Below, piece after piece: positions 17,188 to 25,838 of a DNA stretch of 42,502 nucleotides. The position numbers were made by a program, and so were the translations under genes. How positions within the stretch are numbered: position 1 is the stretch's first letter; every line of letters starts with the position of its first letter. Origin of the DNA: Oscillospiraceae bacterium (GTDB lineage Bacteria > Bacillota > Clostridia > Monoglobales > Monoglobaceae); contig SVKC01000014.1 of the NCBI GenBank assembly GCA_015068655.1, positions 1-42,502 on the forward strand. Reading direction: 5' to 3'. The notes beneath the pieces are model-generated. The model was not told the origin of the DNA and ran no database searches. It worked only from the letters and a program-made list of their open reading frames with translations.

Positions 17188-18051
17188 ATGGCCCTGCCAA
17201 TGATTATATATTTCATTGTATTTAATTATCTTCCGCTTTATGGGCTTGTGCTTCCGTTCAAGGATTATAAGTTTTCAAAAGGATTTTTTGGAAGTGATTG
17301 GGTTGGGCTTGATAATTTTAAGTTTTTGCTGGATAATGAACAATTAAATACAGCAGTAATCAATACCGTGCTATATAATTTTGTGTTTATATTTGGCGGA
17401 ATCTTTCTGTCGGTCACAATAGCCCTCTTGCTTTATGAGGTCAGTTCAAGAGCTGTAAAAGTGCATCAAACACTTTTATATCTTCCGCATTATATATCAT
17501 GGGTTGTTGTTGCTTTTGCGGCAAAAGCACTTCTTGATATGGACTATGGTTTGATTAACAAGATACTGGTTTATTTTGGTGCTGTTCCAAAGCAATGGTA
17601 CAGCGTACCCGAATATTGGCCAGGGATTTTGATATTTTCCGCCTTATGGAAATCTTGTGGAAGTGATGCGGTGCTTTATTATGCCGCACTGATGGGTACT
17701 GACAAATCGTTATTTGAAGCGGCAAAAATGGACGGAGCAAATAAATTGCAGATTATTAGATATATTACCATACCAAGCATAAAGGGTATTATTATCATGA
17801 TGACAATCTTGAAAATAGGTAAAATATTCTATGGTGATTTTGGTCTGTTCTACAACCTTACACTTAATTCGCCTTTGCTTTATGAGACAACAGATGTTCT
17901 TGACACCTATGTATATAGAGCACTTATGACTTTGGGTGATGTTGGTCTTTCGTCGGCGGTTGGTTTTGTGCAGTCTGTTCTTGGATTTATACTTGTTATT
18001 GTCACAAATCTTGTTGTAAGACGTCTTGATAAAGACAGTGCTTTGTTCTAA
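17188..18051 (+). CDS. Sugar ABC transporter permease (LplB-like), N-terminus interrupted by a stop
   Basis: 287 residues from the first usable in-frame ATG, 17188. The full-length form starting at ATG 17089 would be about 320 residues, the usual length of LplB-type permeases, but its second codon is TAA. From 17188 the protein begins directly in the first membrane segment (LPMIIYFIVFNYLPLYGLV) and contains the binding-protein-dependent transport core with the EAA loop FEAAKMDGANKLQIIRYITIP, which contacts the ATPase. There is no ribosome-binding site before 17188, so expression would need reinitiation after the start-stop, readthrough or a non-standard start. It is otherwise intact, suggesting recent mutation, an assembly error or a regulatory device. 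It pairs with the permease at 18064. Confidence 0.8.
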   Translation: MALPMIIYFIVFNYLPLYGLVLPFKDYKFSKGFFGSDWVGLDNFKFLLDNEQLNTAVINTVLYNFVFIFGGIFLSVTIALLLYEVSSRAVKVHQTLLYLPHYISWVVVAFAAKALLDMDYGLINKILVYFGAVPKQWYSVPEYWPGILIFSALWKSCGSDAVLYYAALMGTDKSLFEAAKMDGANKLQIIRYITIPSIKGIIIMMTILKIGKIFYGDFGLFYNLTLNSPLLYETTDVLDTYVYRALMTLGDVGLSSAVGFVQSVLGFILVIVTNLVVRRLDKDSALF

Positions 18052-18063
18052 GGAGGAAATAAG

Positions 18064-18963
18064 ATGAAAAATAAGTTAGTTATGAAGGAAGACAGAATGA
18101 CAAAGATTATAGCTCATTCGTTGCTTACCATTTTGTCAGCATGTTGCTTGATTCCTTTTATGATAATTTTAGGTTCGTCCTTTGAAAGTCAGTCGCAAAT
18201 TATGACCACAGGTTATACAATCATACCAAAAAGTTTTACACTTGACGCATATAAGGCGATATTTTCTAATCCGACACGACTTGTGGATGCATATAAAATT
18301 ACAATAATAACATCAATTGCAATGACCTTGCTCGGACTTTTCCTTCAAACCACATATGGATATGTTTTAAGCAGAAGAGATTATCCCTACAGAAAATTTC
18401 TATCGTTCTTTGCTTTTTTCACAATGCTTTTCAACGGGGGGCTTGTTCCGTCATATATTCTTATTTCACAATGGCTCGGAATGAAGGACTCAATTCTCGC
18501 ACTTATTATTCCGGGAGCTGCGGGAGCATGGTACATAATGATGCTGAAATCATTTTTTATGGACATCCCATTTGAATTGATTGAGTCTGCCAAGTTGGAT
18601 GGTGCCAAAGAAATGTTCATATACTGGAAAATTGTTCTTCCGTTGTCAAAGCCGGCGATTGCCTGTATAGCACTTTTTATACTGTTTGGTTCGTGGAATG
18701 CATGGTATCCGTCCTTGCTTTACATCGAAGATGAGAGCAAGGTGCAGCTTCAGTATTTGTTGATGTCTGTAATGAGAAATATAGAATTCCTGAATTCTGA
18801 AGAGGCTGTGCAGTTAGGTGTGAATTCTGCACAAGTATCGCCCCCTACACTTAATGCTCGTATGGCTATGTGTGTCCTTGCTACAGGACCGATTGTTATG
18901 GTATTCCCGTTTTTCCAGAAGTATTTTGTAAAGGGCATTGCTGTTGGCTCGGTAAAAGGTTAG
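18064..18963 (+). CDS. Sugar ABC transporter permease (LplC/YtcP-like, CUT1)
   Basis: 299 residues, ATG 18064 after GGAGGAAATAAG and 12 bp from the preceding permease. Six hydrophobic segments, the first being HSLLTILSACCLIPFMIILG. The EAA loop is FELIESAKLDGAKEMFIYWK, then IVLPLSKPAIACIALF, typical of the CarB/YtcP group of CUT1 permeases. The C-terminus ends FQKYFVKGIAVGSVKG, the characteristic tail of the family. It forms the translocation channel with the 17188 product. Last gene of the long surface/transport operon; a 77-bp gap then separates it from the regulators. Confidence 0.9.
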   Translation: MKNKLVMKEDRMTKIIAHSLLTILSACCLIPFMIILGSSFESQSQIMTTGYTIIPKSFTLDAYKAIFSNPTRLVDAYKITIITSIAMTLLGLFLQTTYGYVLSRRDYPYRKFLSFFAFFTMLFNGGLVPSYILISQWLGMKDSILALIIPGAAGAWYIMMLKSFFMDIPFELIESAKLDGAKEMFIYWKIVLPLSKPAIACIALFILFGSWNAWYPSLLYIEDESKVQLQYLLMSVMRNIEFLNSEEAVQLGVNSAQVSPPTLNARMAMCVLATGPIVMVFPFFQKYFVKGIAVGSVKG

Positions 18964-19040
18964 ACGACGCGTCTATTCATTGTATAGTTCTTTGATATAT
19001 GATATCATAATAGCTTAAGAATATGTTGGAGGGTTATATT
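18964..19040 (+). promoter_or_regulatory. Gap before the two-component genes with palindrome
   Basis: Contains a perfect 12-bp palindrome TATGATATCATA (18998-19009) and, just after the permease stop, a small hairpin AGACG-ACG-CGTCT (18963-18975). TTGTAT near 18980 and AT-rich -10-like hexamers (TATCAT, CATAAT) near the palindrome could form a promoter for the regulator genes, with the palindrome as a possible operator. No T-run follows the small hairpin, so read-through from the transport genes is also possible. Confidence 0.35.
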
Positions 19041-19787
19041 ATGTACAATGTAATTTTAGTTGATGATGAGGCGTGGTCTCTGAATGTTTCCATGAAGCTG
19101 TTTCCATGGAATGAGTATGGGTTTGAAGTCAGACTTGCTACGACAAAGCAGTCAGAAGCTCTTGATTATCTGGATAAGGCACTTGTGGATGTAATTTTGC
19201 TTGATATGTGCATGCCGGGAATTTCGGGAGAGAAAATGCTCAAGGAGATTAGACGCCGCAACAAAAAAGTAAAGATTGTGGTTTTGAGTGGGTATTCCAT
19301 ATTTGAATATGCTCAGAGTGCAATAGATTATGGCGTGTTTTCATACTGTCTGAAGCCAATCACCGAAGAAAAAGCCCAGGAGGTTATAATTCGGTTGAAG
19401 GAAAGTCTTGACAAGGAAAATTCGGTGAGTGACATAATTACAAAGCCTGAAAAGGAAATTGAAAATCGCAAGTTCCATCAGCTTATACAGTATGTTGAGA
19501 ATCATTACACCGAGAGGCTCTATCTCAATGAGCTTACGGAAAAATTTGAACTCAATCTGACATATTGCTGTCAATTGTTCAAAAAACATTTCAATATGGG
19601 ATTTAATGAATATGTCACAGAAATGAAAATGAAAGCGGCAGTTGAGCTAATCAAGAATACCAATATGGAAATGGACGAAATCGCGGAATATCTCAATTAT
19701 GAGTACGTATATTTTTGCAAGCTGTTCAAGAAAAAATTCAACAAAACACCTCGTCAATATCGAATTGACACACTGAACAAGAGGTAA
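19041..19787 (+). CDS. AraC-type response regulator (YesN-like), short form
   Basis: 248 residues from ATG 19041, preceded by GGAGGG. An N-terminal receiver domain (residues 1-~120) carries Asp8/Asp9, the phosphoacceptor Asp55 in LLDMCMPG, and the switch lysine in YCLKPI. A C-terminal AraC/XylS double helix-turn-helix domain spans about 150-245, with ending LFKKKFNKTPRQYR. Related YesN regulators are commonly 350-540 residues; this one lacks the middle region. It is followed 5 bp later by a YesM-type sensor kinase, and the pair lies between two blocks of surface genes, so it probably activates this locus in response to an extracellular sugar. The repeated motif at 1372 and 5375 is a candidate target, unproven. 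Confidence 0.9.
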   Translation: MYNVILVDDEAWSLNVSMKLFPWNEYGFEVRLATTKQSEALDYLDKALVDVILLDMCMPGISGEKMLKEIRRRNKKVKIVVLSGYSIFEYAQSAIDYGVFSYCLKPITEEKAQEVIIRLKESLDKENSVSDIITKPEKEIENRKFHQLIQYVENHYTERLYLNELTEKFELNLTYCCQLFKKHFNMGFNEYVTEMKMKAAVELIKNTNMEMDEIAEYLNYEYVYFCKLFKKKFNKTPRQYRIDTLNKR

Positions 19788-19792
19788 GAGCT

Positions 19793-21496
19793 ATGAAAAA
19801 TATAAGCTTTAAAAAAGTGTTTCAGAGTATGCTGATTGGGATTTTTGTTATCGTTTTGTTTGTCCAGGTATATATGCTTGTTCTTGTTGATGCGGTCATA
19901 GAGGATGCTAATAATGACTATGTGAAGAGTGTAATGACAGGAGTTGATTATGAAATCAATCAGCGCATTGACAGGGCAATAAGCTTCACAAGGTTCATTG
20001 CAGAAAATCGTAATATGCAGATATATCTTTCGGAAACAAATGAGAACAAACGTAAGCTTGCATATAAAGAGGTGTTCGATGAGGTCTGGAAAACAACACG
20101 GTTTTTTGATGAAAGTGTATATGTGCTTGCGTGGAATTCTATGGGTGAGCAAAGCCAAATCGGAAATTTGCCTTCGGAATCAATACTTCAGTCGATCCAG
20201 AAACTTTATAAAAAATATCAGAATAATACTTTGAATAACGCTTTGGAGGTTTTTGTTGAAAATGGGACGATTGTAGTTTGCAAATTTCAGGACTCAAATA
20301 TGATTAATCTTCAAGGTGTAGGCGCCGAAACCGTGGGAACAATTGGCGTAATTGAAACAATCAATATTTTTGAGCTAAAACGTCGTCTCAATATACTTGA
20401 TGATGTCAGCCTTGAGATGAATGATTCTCAAAACGATAAAACGTACAGTCTGTTTGTTCCATCCGAAAAAAAGGATAACTGGAGTATAAACAAAGCTAAG
20501 ATCAGCGAAACATCTCTTGAACTTATATGTGGTATATCCTCATCACGTATACCTCAGGAGTATGACGGAATACGCATCCTAACAATAATCATTGTTTTGC
20601 TTCAGCTATTCTCGCTGATAGCCTTTTTGATTATTTTTCGAAGTCTGTTTGTCAGACCAATAAACAAGGTGTTTGGCTATCTTGATGACTATGCTTCAAA
20701 GCGAAAAAAGCTGTTCGAAAAAGTTGGAGTCTGCGAGATTGATATGCTGGCAGAGCATATCAATGATATGATTGTCAAGCTGGAAGACAATACAGTGAAA
20801 ATAATTCAGACTCAGGAAGAATTGTTTGAAAAAGAGCTTGAGGAGAAAAATGCAAGACTCTATATGTATCAGATGCAGATTCAGCCGCACTTCTTATACA
20901 ATACTTTGGGGGCGATTTCCAGTTTTGCAATTGATTATAAAGCTGACGAGATAATCACAATAGCATCAGCCATGGCCGATATTTTCAGATATTCATCTGA
21001 AGAAGATGAAATGGCAGAGTTTTGTTTGGAGCTTGAATGTGTTCAGAAATATGTAAAGATTATGCAGCTACGTTATCCCGAACGTATAAAAATTTATATG
21101 GATATTGAAGACAGGCTTTTTGATATGAAGGTTCCCAAAATGATACTTCAGCCCATTGTTGAAAATGCACTGAAACACGGAATATTGCCCAAACAGACGG
21201 GTGGTGCGATATACATTGAAGGAACGGTTGAGAATGAAAATATCTGCATCATTGTTCGTGATGACGGTGTTGGAATGAACGAAGAGAAACTTTACGATAT
21301 AAGAAAAAGTCTTGATAACAACGTGAAGACAAACCGACAAAACGGACGTATTGGGATTGCCAATGTTTACAAAAGAATCCTTTTGAGATATGGTGTGCCC
21401 TACGGCTTGGAAATTAAATCAGAAGAAAATAAATACACATCGGTGAAAATAGTTTTGCCGAAAAATGAAAGAAAGGATGATGGTGAAAATGGTTAA
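19793..21496 (+). CDS. Sensor histidine kinase (YesM/LytS-like)
   Basis: 567 residues. An N-terminal membrane segment (SMLIGIFVIVLFVQVYMLVL) and a second near residues 265-285 (LTIIIVLLQLFSLIAFLIIF) bracket an extracellular sensor domain of about 230 residues. A HAMP-like stretch follows, then the His_kinase box QIQPHFLYNTLGAISS with His366, the N-box PIVENALKHG and the G-box DDGVGM. This is the YesM-type architecture used to control glycan uptake and degradation in Firmicutes. It lies 5 bp from the response-regulator gene and its 3' end overlaps the start of the next gene by 8 bp, so regulator and surface genes are translationally linked. The ligand cannot be deduced from sequence. Confidence 0.9.
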   Translation: MKNISFKKVFQSMLIGIFVIVLFVQVYMLVLVDAVIEDANNDYVKSVMTGVDYEINQRIDRAISFTRFIAENRNMQIYLSETNENKRKLAYKEVFDEVWKTTRFFDESVYVLAWNSMGEQSQIGNLPSESILQSIQKLYKKYQNNTLNNALEVFVENGTIVVCKFQDSNMINLQGVGAETVGTIGVIETINIFELKRRLNILDDVSLEMNDSQNDKTYSLFVPSEKKDNWSINKAKISETSLELICGISSSRIPQEYDGIRILTIIIVLLQLFSLIAFLIIFRSLFVRPINKVFGYLDDYASKRKKLFEKVGVCEIDMLAEHINDMIVKLEDNTVKIIQTQEELFEKELEEKNARLYMYQMQIQPHFLYNTLGAISSFAIDYKADEIITIASAMADIFRYSSEEDEMAEFCLELECVQKYVKIMQLRYPERIKIYMDIEDRLFDMKVPKMILQPIVENALKHGILPKQTGGAIYIEGTVENENICIIVRDDGVGMNEEKLYDIRKSLDNNVKTNRQNGRIGIANVYKRILLRYGVPYGLEIKSEENKYTSVKIVLPKNERKDDGENG

Positions 21497-24400
21497 ATCA
21501 AAAACCTTTAGAGTTTTTGCGATGTTTATATTTATGATGTATTTGCTGACAACCGTTGCAGTCAGAAATACAATATCAGTTAATGCTGCAGTTGATTCGA
21601 ATCCTGCGGCTTTGGCTCGTTACAATGGCGGTAGCACAATACAGAACGGCTGGGAAGTTGCAAATCCATTTCCAATCAGCGGTTATGCTGTGGCAGAGGA
21701 AGATAAGTGTCCCAATATTTTGAACGATGGAAGCGAAAGCTATCCATCGGAAGCATACCTTCCGATGAATGCAATTGAGAACGACATAATTACAGTCTGC
21801 TTTGACTTCAAGGTGGATAGAGTTATGAATGATGCATCATTCAGATTCCTCAGCGGAAAAGATACCGTCTGGGGAATGATTACAAAAGCCGACGGACTTT
21901 ATTTTGAAGGTGCGGACGGCAATAATGCGTTTTTGATGACATACAGTGAAAATGTGAGATATGAAGTTAAGGCTGCATTCGATATGGACAGCAATGTTGT
22001 CAGAACAATTCAGATTAACGGAGCAACGGTTGGAACAGACCTTCCCTTTGTTAGAGCTGATGCGGCAATTGACGGTTTTTCAATGAAAACCGGAGCTTCG
22101 GCAATCGGTGTTTTGTCGAACAAGAGTTTCTATGCCGACAAGGGCTATTTTATTAAAGAAGGCTTTACAAACTCAGGTGGCGTGATGCCTGACGACTGGA
22201 ATGTTTCGGGCTCGGTATCACTTCGCAATAAGAATGCATCGGCATATGACAAGTACGATTTGCTCATTAACGGCAAATCAGCGGTTGCAACTGCTGAAAA
22301 GAGCTTTTCGCCTGTGAGTGGAAACCTACGATTTGATATCAGCCTTCTGCAACCACAAAAAGGCGGAAGTTATAGTGTAACCCTTTGGGGTGGCGATGTA
22401 AAGGGAGTTGAAATCACATCGGATGGTACGAATTATTACAGCAACAGCAATGAAGGCAAGAAATCCTTTGCAAGCTATACTGCAAATGTGTATAACACCA
22501 TTCGTCTTGATGTGAACACTTTGAGCAAAACTGCTGATGTGTACTTCAACAACATGAAAATTCGCACTGCAATTCCATTTGACGGAGCGGCAGAGGTGAT
22601 TGACAAGATTTCTGTTAAGGCAGAATCGGGTTGTTTGGAACTCTATGTTGACGACGTTGAACTCTCAAAGGCGGTGACATATGCAGCGGATTATCCCGTA
22701 ATCGGCGAAATTCCCGAAAAGAAGGCGGATGCGCCCCTTATCTCAATGCAGATTTGTCCTATGTGGACAGAAGGTCAGCATTACGGCTGGGACTACATAA
22801 ACCACAGCTCTGATGACAGAAAGCCTGTTCTGGGCTTTTATGATGACACAAGCTCCGAACAGGTTGACTGGACAATCAAGTACATGAAGGAACATGGCGT
22901 GGACTTTATGAACATCTGTATGTATCCTTATGTACCAAGCGATTCAAGTGCTATTGTTTCACAGCCCACAGCTTCGACAACACGTAATACGGGCTTCATC
23001 AATGCCTATCTGAATTCAAGATACAACGATCAGATAAAGTTTGCTGTGTTCTATGAATCAAGCGGTCTTGATAGTTACGGCTCGGATTATTATGACGACT
23101 TCTTCAACGTGATTTTGCCCCAGTACATAGAAATGTATTTCAAGCATCCCCAGTATCAGAAGATTGATGGAAGACCCGTTTTCGGAATTTATTCTCCCAA
23201 CACATTCTTTGAAATACTGGATACTGAAAATATCTGGGATGGACTCACAAAAGAAAGTCGTATAAAGAACGGTATAAACAAAATCCGTACAATGTGTAAG
23301 AATGCAGGAGTTGGCGATCCATACCTTGTTTCATACGGTAACAGCGGTCTTGCAAACTCCGTTTCTTACGGATTTGATGCAACAACCACCTATGGCTTTG
23401 GCGGTGACAGCAATTTTACTGTTCAGAGAGCAATAATGCAAAAGCAGATGAATAACTATGGAAGTCAAATTGACTTTATTCCTGCGGCTTCGCCAATCAG
23501 AAATGATTCAGCTTGGAGAATTTCCCAGGGCTACAAGCACTCGGGCGAGGAGTTTGAAGCACAGCTGAACTGGATAACCAATGATCTGATGGCGGGTTAC
23601 ACGCCTTCAAACGCCAATGGTCAGAAAATCATAAATATCACAACTTGGGACGAGTACGGCGAAGGTCATGCGGTTGCTCCTACCGAGGGTAACGGATTTA
23701 TGTATCTTGATGCCATAAGACGTACTACAACAACGGACGGCGCACATACTGATGTGGTTCCCACAGATGCACAAAAAGCAAGAATCGGAAAGCTCTATCA
23801 CGTGAACAAAAAAGCTCCCAATGTTGACTTCTCGGGTGAAGATGTGAATACTCAGGTTTACTACAAGAATGCTGAAAGGGATTTAACAACCCCAATCCCC
23901 TCAACCGTTCTGAAAACATGGGACTTCACAACAAACGGTGAGGACTTTTTGATGATTACAGAGCCAACGGGATGCACCATAACCCAGACAAGCGATGGCG
24001 CTCAGTTGACTCCCGATGGCGAAACTCTTGAAAAAGACGGATATGTGAATCCCACAATCCTTATGTCGGGAATTGAAGATATCGACATTGGTGCGGTTAC
24101 ATACATCAAGGTTCGTATGAAGAAGAATCCCACATCCTTTGGTGGTAACATCTTCTGGACTTCAAACTTCTTTGAAGAAATGAGCGAAGGCAGAAGTGCA
24201 TATCTCAATACCTATGAAGGTGACGGAACAGAGTTTGTTGACTACTATGCACCCATTTTTGAATGTACGGGCTGGGCAGGAAAGCTCACAGCTTTGAAAC
24301 TTGCCACAGGCTTTGTTACAACAAGTGACAGTATCACGGTGCAGTCAATTGAACTTCTTTCAGAACCCGCTTTTGATGACAGATTAAAGGTGGTGACAGA

Positions 24401-25793
24401 TGAACAGACCGCATACCTTGATGAACAGGTAATCAATAAGGATGAAGTTTCGACATTTCCCCTGACGGTTATTGCAAACATTGTGGGTGCAGACTATATG
24501 TCATATTTCGGCAGTGAGGAAAGATATATCATCAAGTATGGCGGAGTGATGGCAGACTTCACCTTGAATGAAAAAACAGCAAAGGTGAACGGAAAAGAAA
24601 TCAGCCTTGAATGTCCTGCATACAAGGTGAATAACTATCCGGGCGAAGCGGTTTATGCACCAATCAGCCTCTTTGAAGCTCTGCTTTATGACAGCAACAT
24701 AAGCTATGAAGGCGAAACAAAGACTTTTATGGCAAAAGACGATGCACCAAAGGCTGAAGCGTTGCTTTTTGAAATCAAGGGTGACAAATTTGGTCATTAT
24801 ACCAACGTTGAAACCATATACAAGGGCAAAGGCAGAATAACAGGTAAGGCTAAAACAACCGATTCACAATGTTTCAAAGGCGATATTTCGGTTTCAGCTG
24901 AAGATGCAAGATATATTGAAGTTCGTTGCTATCTTGAAAAGGCAACATCGGGCGAAATATTCTTCATAACAAGCACCGACAGCACATGGAATGGCTCAAA
25001 GCGAATTCCTGTGAAGCTTGATGCAGGATATAATGTGTTGGAGCTTGACACAAGCGAAATCTCGGCATGGACAGACGATATTACGGGAATCAGATTTGAC
25101 CCCACAACTGAGGCAGACGTGGGATTTTCGGTTTCATCCTTGTCGTTCGTGAAGGAATATACCGAACCGACACCCGAACCCGATGAAGAAGAACAGCCCA
25201 AGCTTGACCCCTTCAAGCCGATATATGTTCTTGAAACCGAAAACACAATTTCGGTTTACGGCAAGGCAGAGGCAGATTTTGCAGGAAAGCATGCAACATT
25301 GATGCTCCTCGATGCAGGCACAGACCTTGACAGTGTGACATACGAAGATATTTTGTACATAGATCAGGTTGTTTTGAATGAAGACGGAAAATACAGCAAG
25401 GTGTTCAATATTGATGAAAGCGTAAGCCCCGAAAATTGCAAGCTTTACGTGAGAGTGGGCGAACGTGACATAACATCATCTGTAACACGTGCGGTAATGA
25501 GCACCTATGACGTTCTGGATTGCAGTGCTTCTGTGAAAATGGACGGTGATATGGCGGTTGGAACTGTGACAACCGAGGAGCTTTACGGCTTCAGCAAGGA
25601 AGAATGTGAATTCAGACCTATGATGGTGTTCTATGATGCAGATGAAAGAATGCTTGGTGCAGTTACAGGCGAAAGCAATGCAAAGGAAATGAAAATGGCT
25701 GTTCCTGAAGGAACAAAAACCGTTAAATTCTTCGTATGGAGCAATGTGACAACTTGGATTCCTCTCGGCGGCGGAGACGCTATTGAAATTTAA
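21489..25793 (+). CDS. Giant secreted GH99/WbsX-like glycosidase, second paralogue
   Basis: 1434 residues from ATG 21489. Earlier in-frame ATGs at 21465, 21477 and 21480 are possible; I chose 21489 because it gives a standard signal peptide start (MVKSKTFRVFAMFIFMMYLL), with only a distant AAAGGA site. Same order as the 6901 product: beta-rich N-terminal domains, GH99/WbsX-like barrel near 415-767 (QICPMWTEGQHYGWDY; TWDEYGEGHAVAPT with Glu722 and Glu725), CBM-like domain, stalk domain near 967-1083, then a beta-sandwich. In addition it ends with a two-part module from about 1242 (ENTISVYGKAEADFAGKHAT ... FFVWSNVTTWIPLGG) that is homologous to the N-terminal part of the 27606 protein. Both catalytic-type glutamates are kept, so the two paralogues may cut different linkages of one mannose-containing glycan. 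Overlaps the kinase gene by 8 bp. Confidence 0.8.
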   Translation: MVKSKTFRVFAMFIFMMYLLTTVAVRNTISVNAAVDSNPAALARYNGGSTIQNGWEVANPFPISGYAVAEEDKCPNILNDGSESYPSEAYLPMNAIENDIITVCFDFKVDRVMNDASFRFLSGKDTVWGMITKADGLYFEGADGNNAFLMTYSENVRYEVKAAFDMDSNVVRTIQINGATVGTDLPFVRADAAIDGFSMKTGASAIGVLSNKSFYADKGYFIKEGFTNSGGVMPDDWNVSGSVSLRNKNASAYDKYDLLINGKSAVATAEKSFSPVSGNLRFDISLLQPQKGGSYSVTLWGGDVKGVEITSDGTNYYSNSNEGKKSFASYTANVYNTIRLDVNTLSKTADVYFNNMKIRTAIPFDGAAEVIDKISVKAESGCLELYVDDVELSKAVTYAADYPVIGEIPEKKADAPLISMQICPMWTEGQHYGWDYINHSSDDRKPVLGFYDDTSSEQVDWTIKYMKEHGVDFMNICMYPYVPSDSSAIVSQPTASTTRNTGFINAYLNSRYNDQIKFAVFYESSGLDSYGSDYYDDFFNVILPQYIEMYFKHPQYQKIDGRPVFGIYSPNTFFEILDTENIWDGLTKESRIKNGINKIRTMCKNAGVGDPYLVSYGNSGLANSVSYGFDATTTYGFGGDSNFTVQRAIMQKQMNNYGSQIDFIPAASPIRNDSAWRISQGYKHSGEEFEAQLNWITNDLMAGYTPSNANGQKIINITTWDEYGEGHAVAPTEGNGFMYLDAIRRTTTTDGAHTDVVPTDAQKARIGKLYHVNKKAPNVDFSGEDVNTQVYYKNAERDLTTPIPSTVLKTWDFTTNGEDFLMITEPTGCTITQTSDGAQLTPDGETLEKDGYVNPTILMSGIEDIDIGAVTYIKVRMKKNPTSFGGNIFWTSNFFEEMSEGRSAYLNTYEGDGTEFVDYYAPIFECTGWAGKLTALKLATGFVTTSDSITVQSIELLSEPAFDDRLKVVTDEQTAYLDEQVINKDEVSTFPLTVIANIVGADYMSYFGSEERYIIKYGGVMADFTLNEKTAKVNGKEISLECPAYKVNNYPGEAVYAPISLFEALLYDSNISYEGETKTFMAKDDAPKAEALLFEIKGDKFGHYTNVETIYKGKGRITGKAKTTDSQCFKGDISVSAEDARYIEVRCYLEKATSGEIFFITSTDSTWNGSKRIPVKLDAGYNVLELDTSEISAWTDDITGIRFDPTTEADVGFSVSSLSFVKEYTEPTPEPDEEEQPKLDPFKPIYVLETENTISVYGKAEADFAGKHATLMLLDAGTDLDSVTYEDILYIDQVVLNEDGKYSKVFNIDESVSPENCKLYVRVGERDITSSVTRAVMSTYDVLDCSASVKMDGDMAVGTVTTEELYGFSKEECEFRPMMVFYDADERMLGAVTGESNAKEMKMAVPEGTKTVKFFVWSNVTTWIPLGGGDAIEI

Positions 25794-25838
25794 TAAAAAA
25801 ATAAAATTAATATATATTAAACAAAGGAGGAAAAAACC

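Noticed and set aside
18963-18975. Terminator after the second permease
   Set aside because: Only a 5-bp stem and no T-run follows; described as part of the intergenic region instead.
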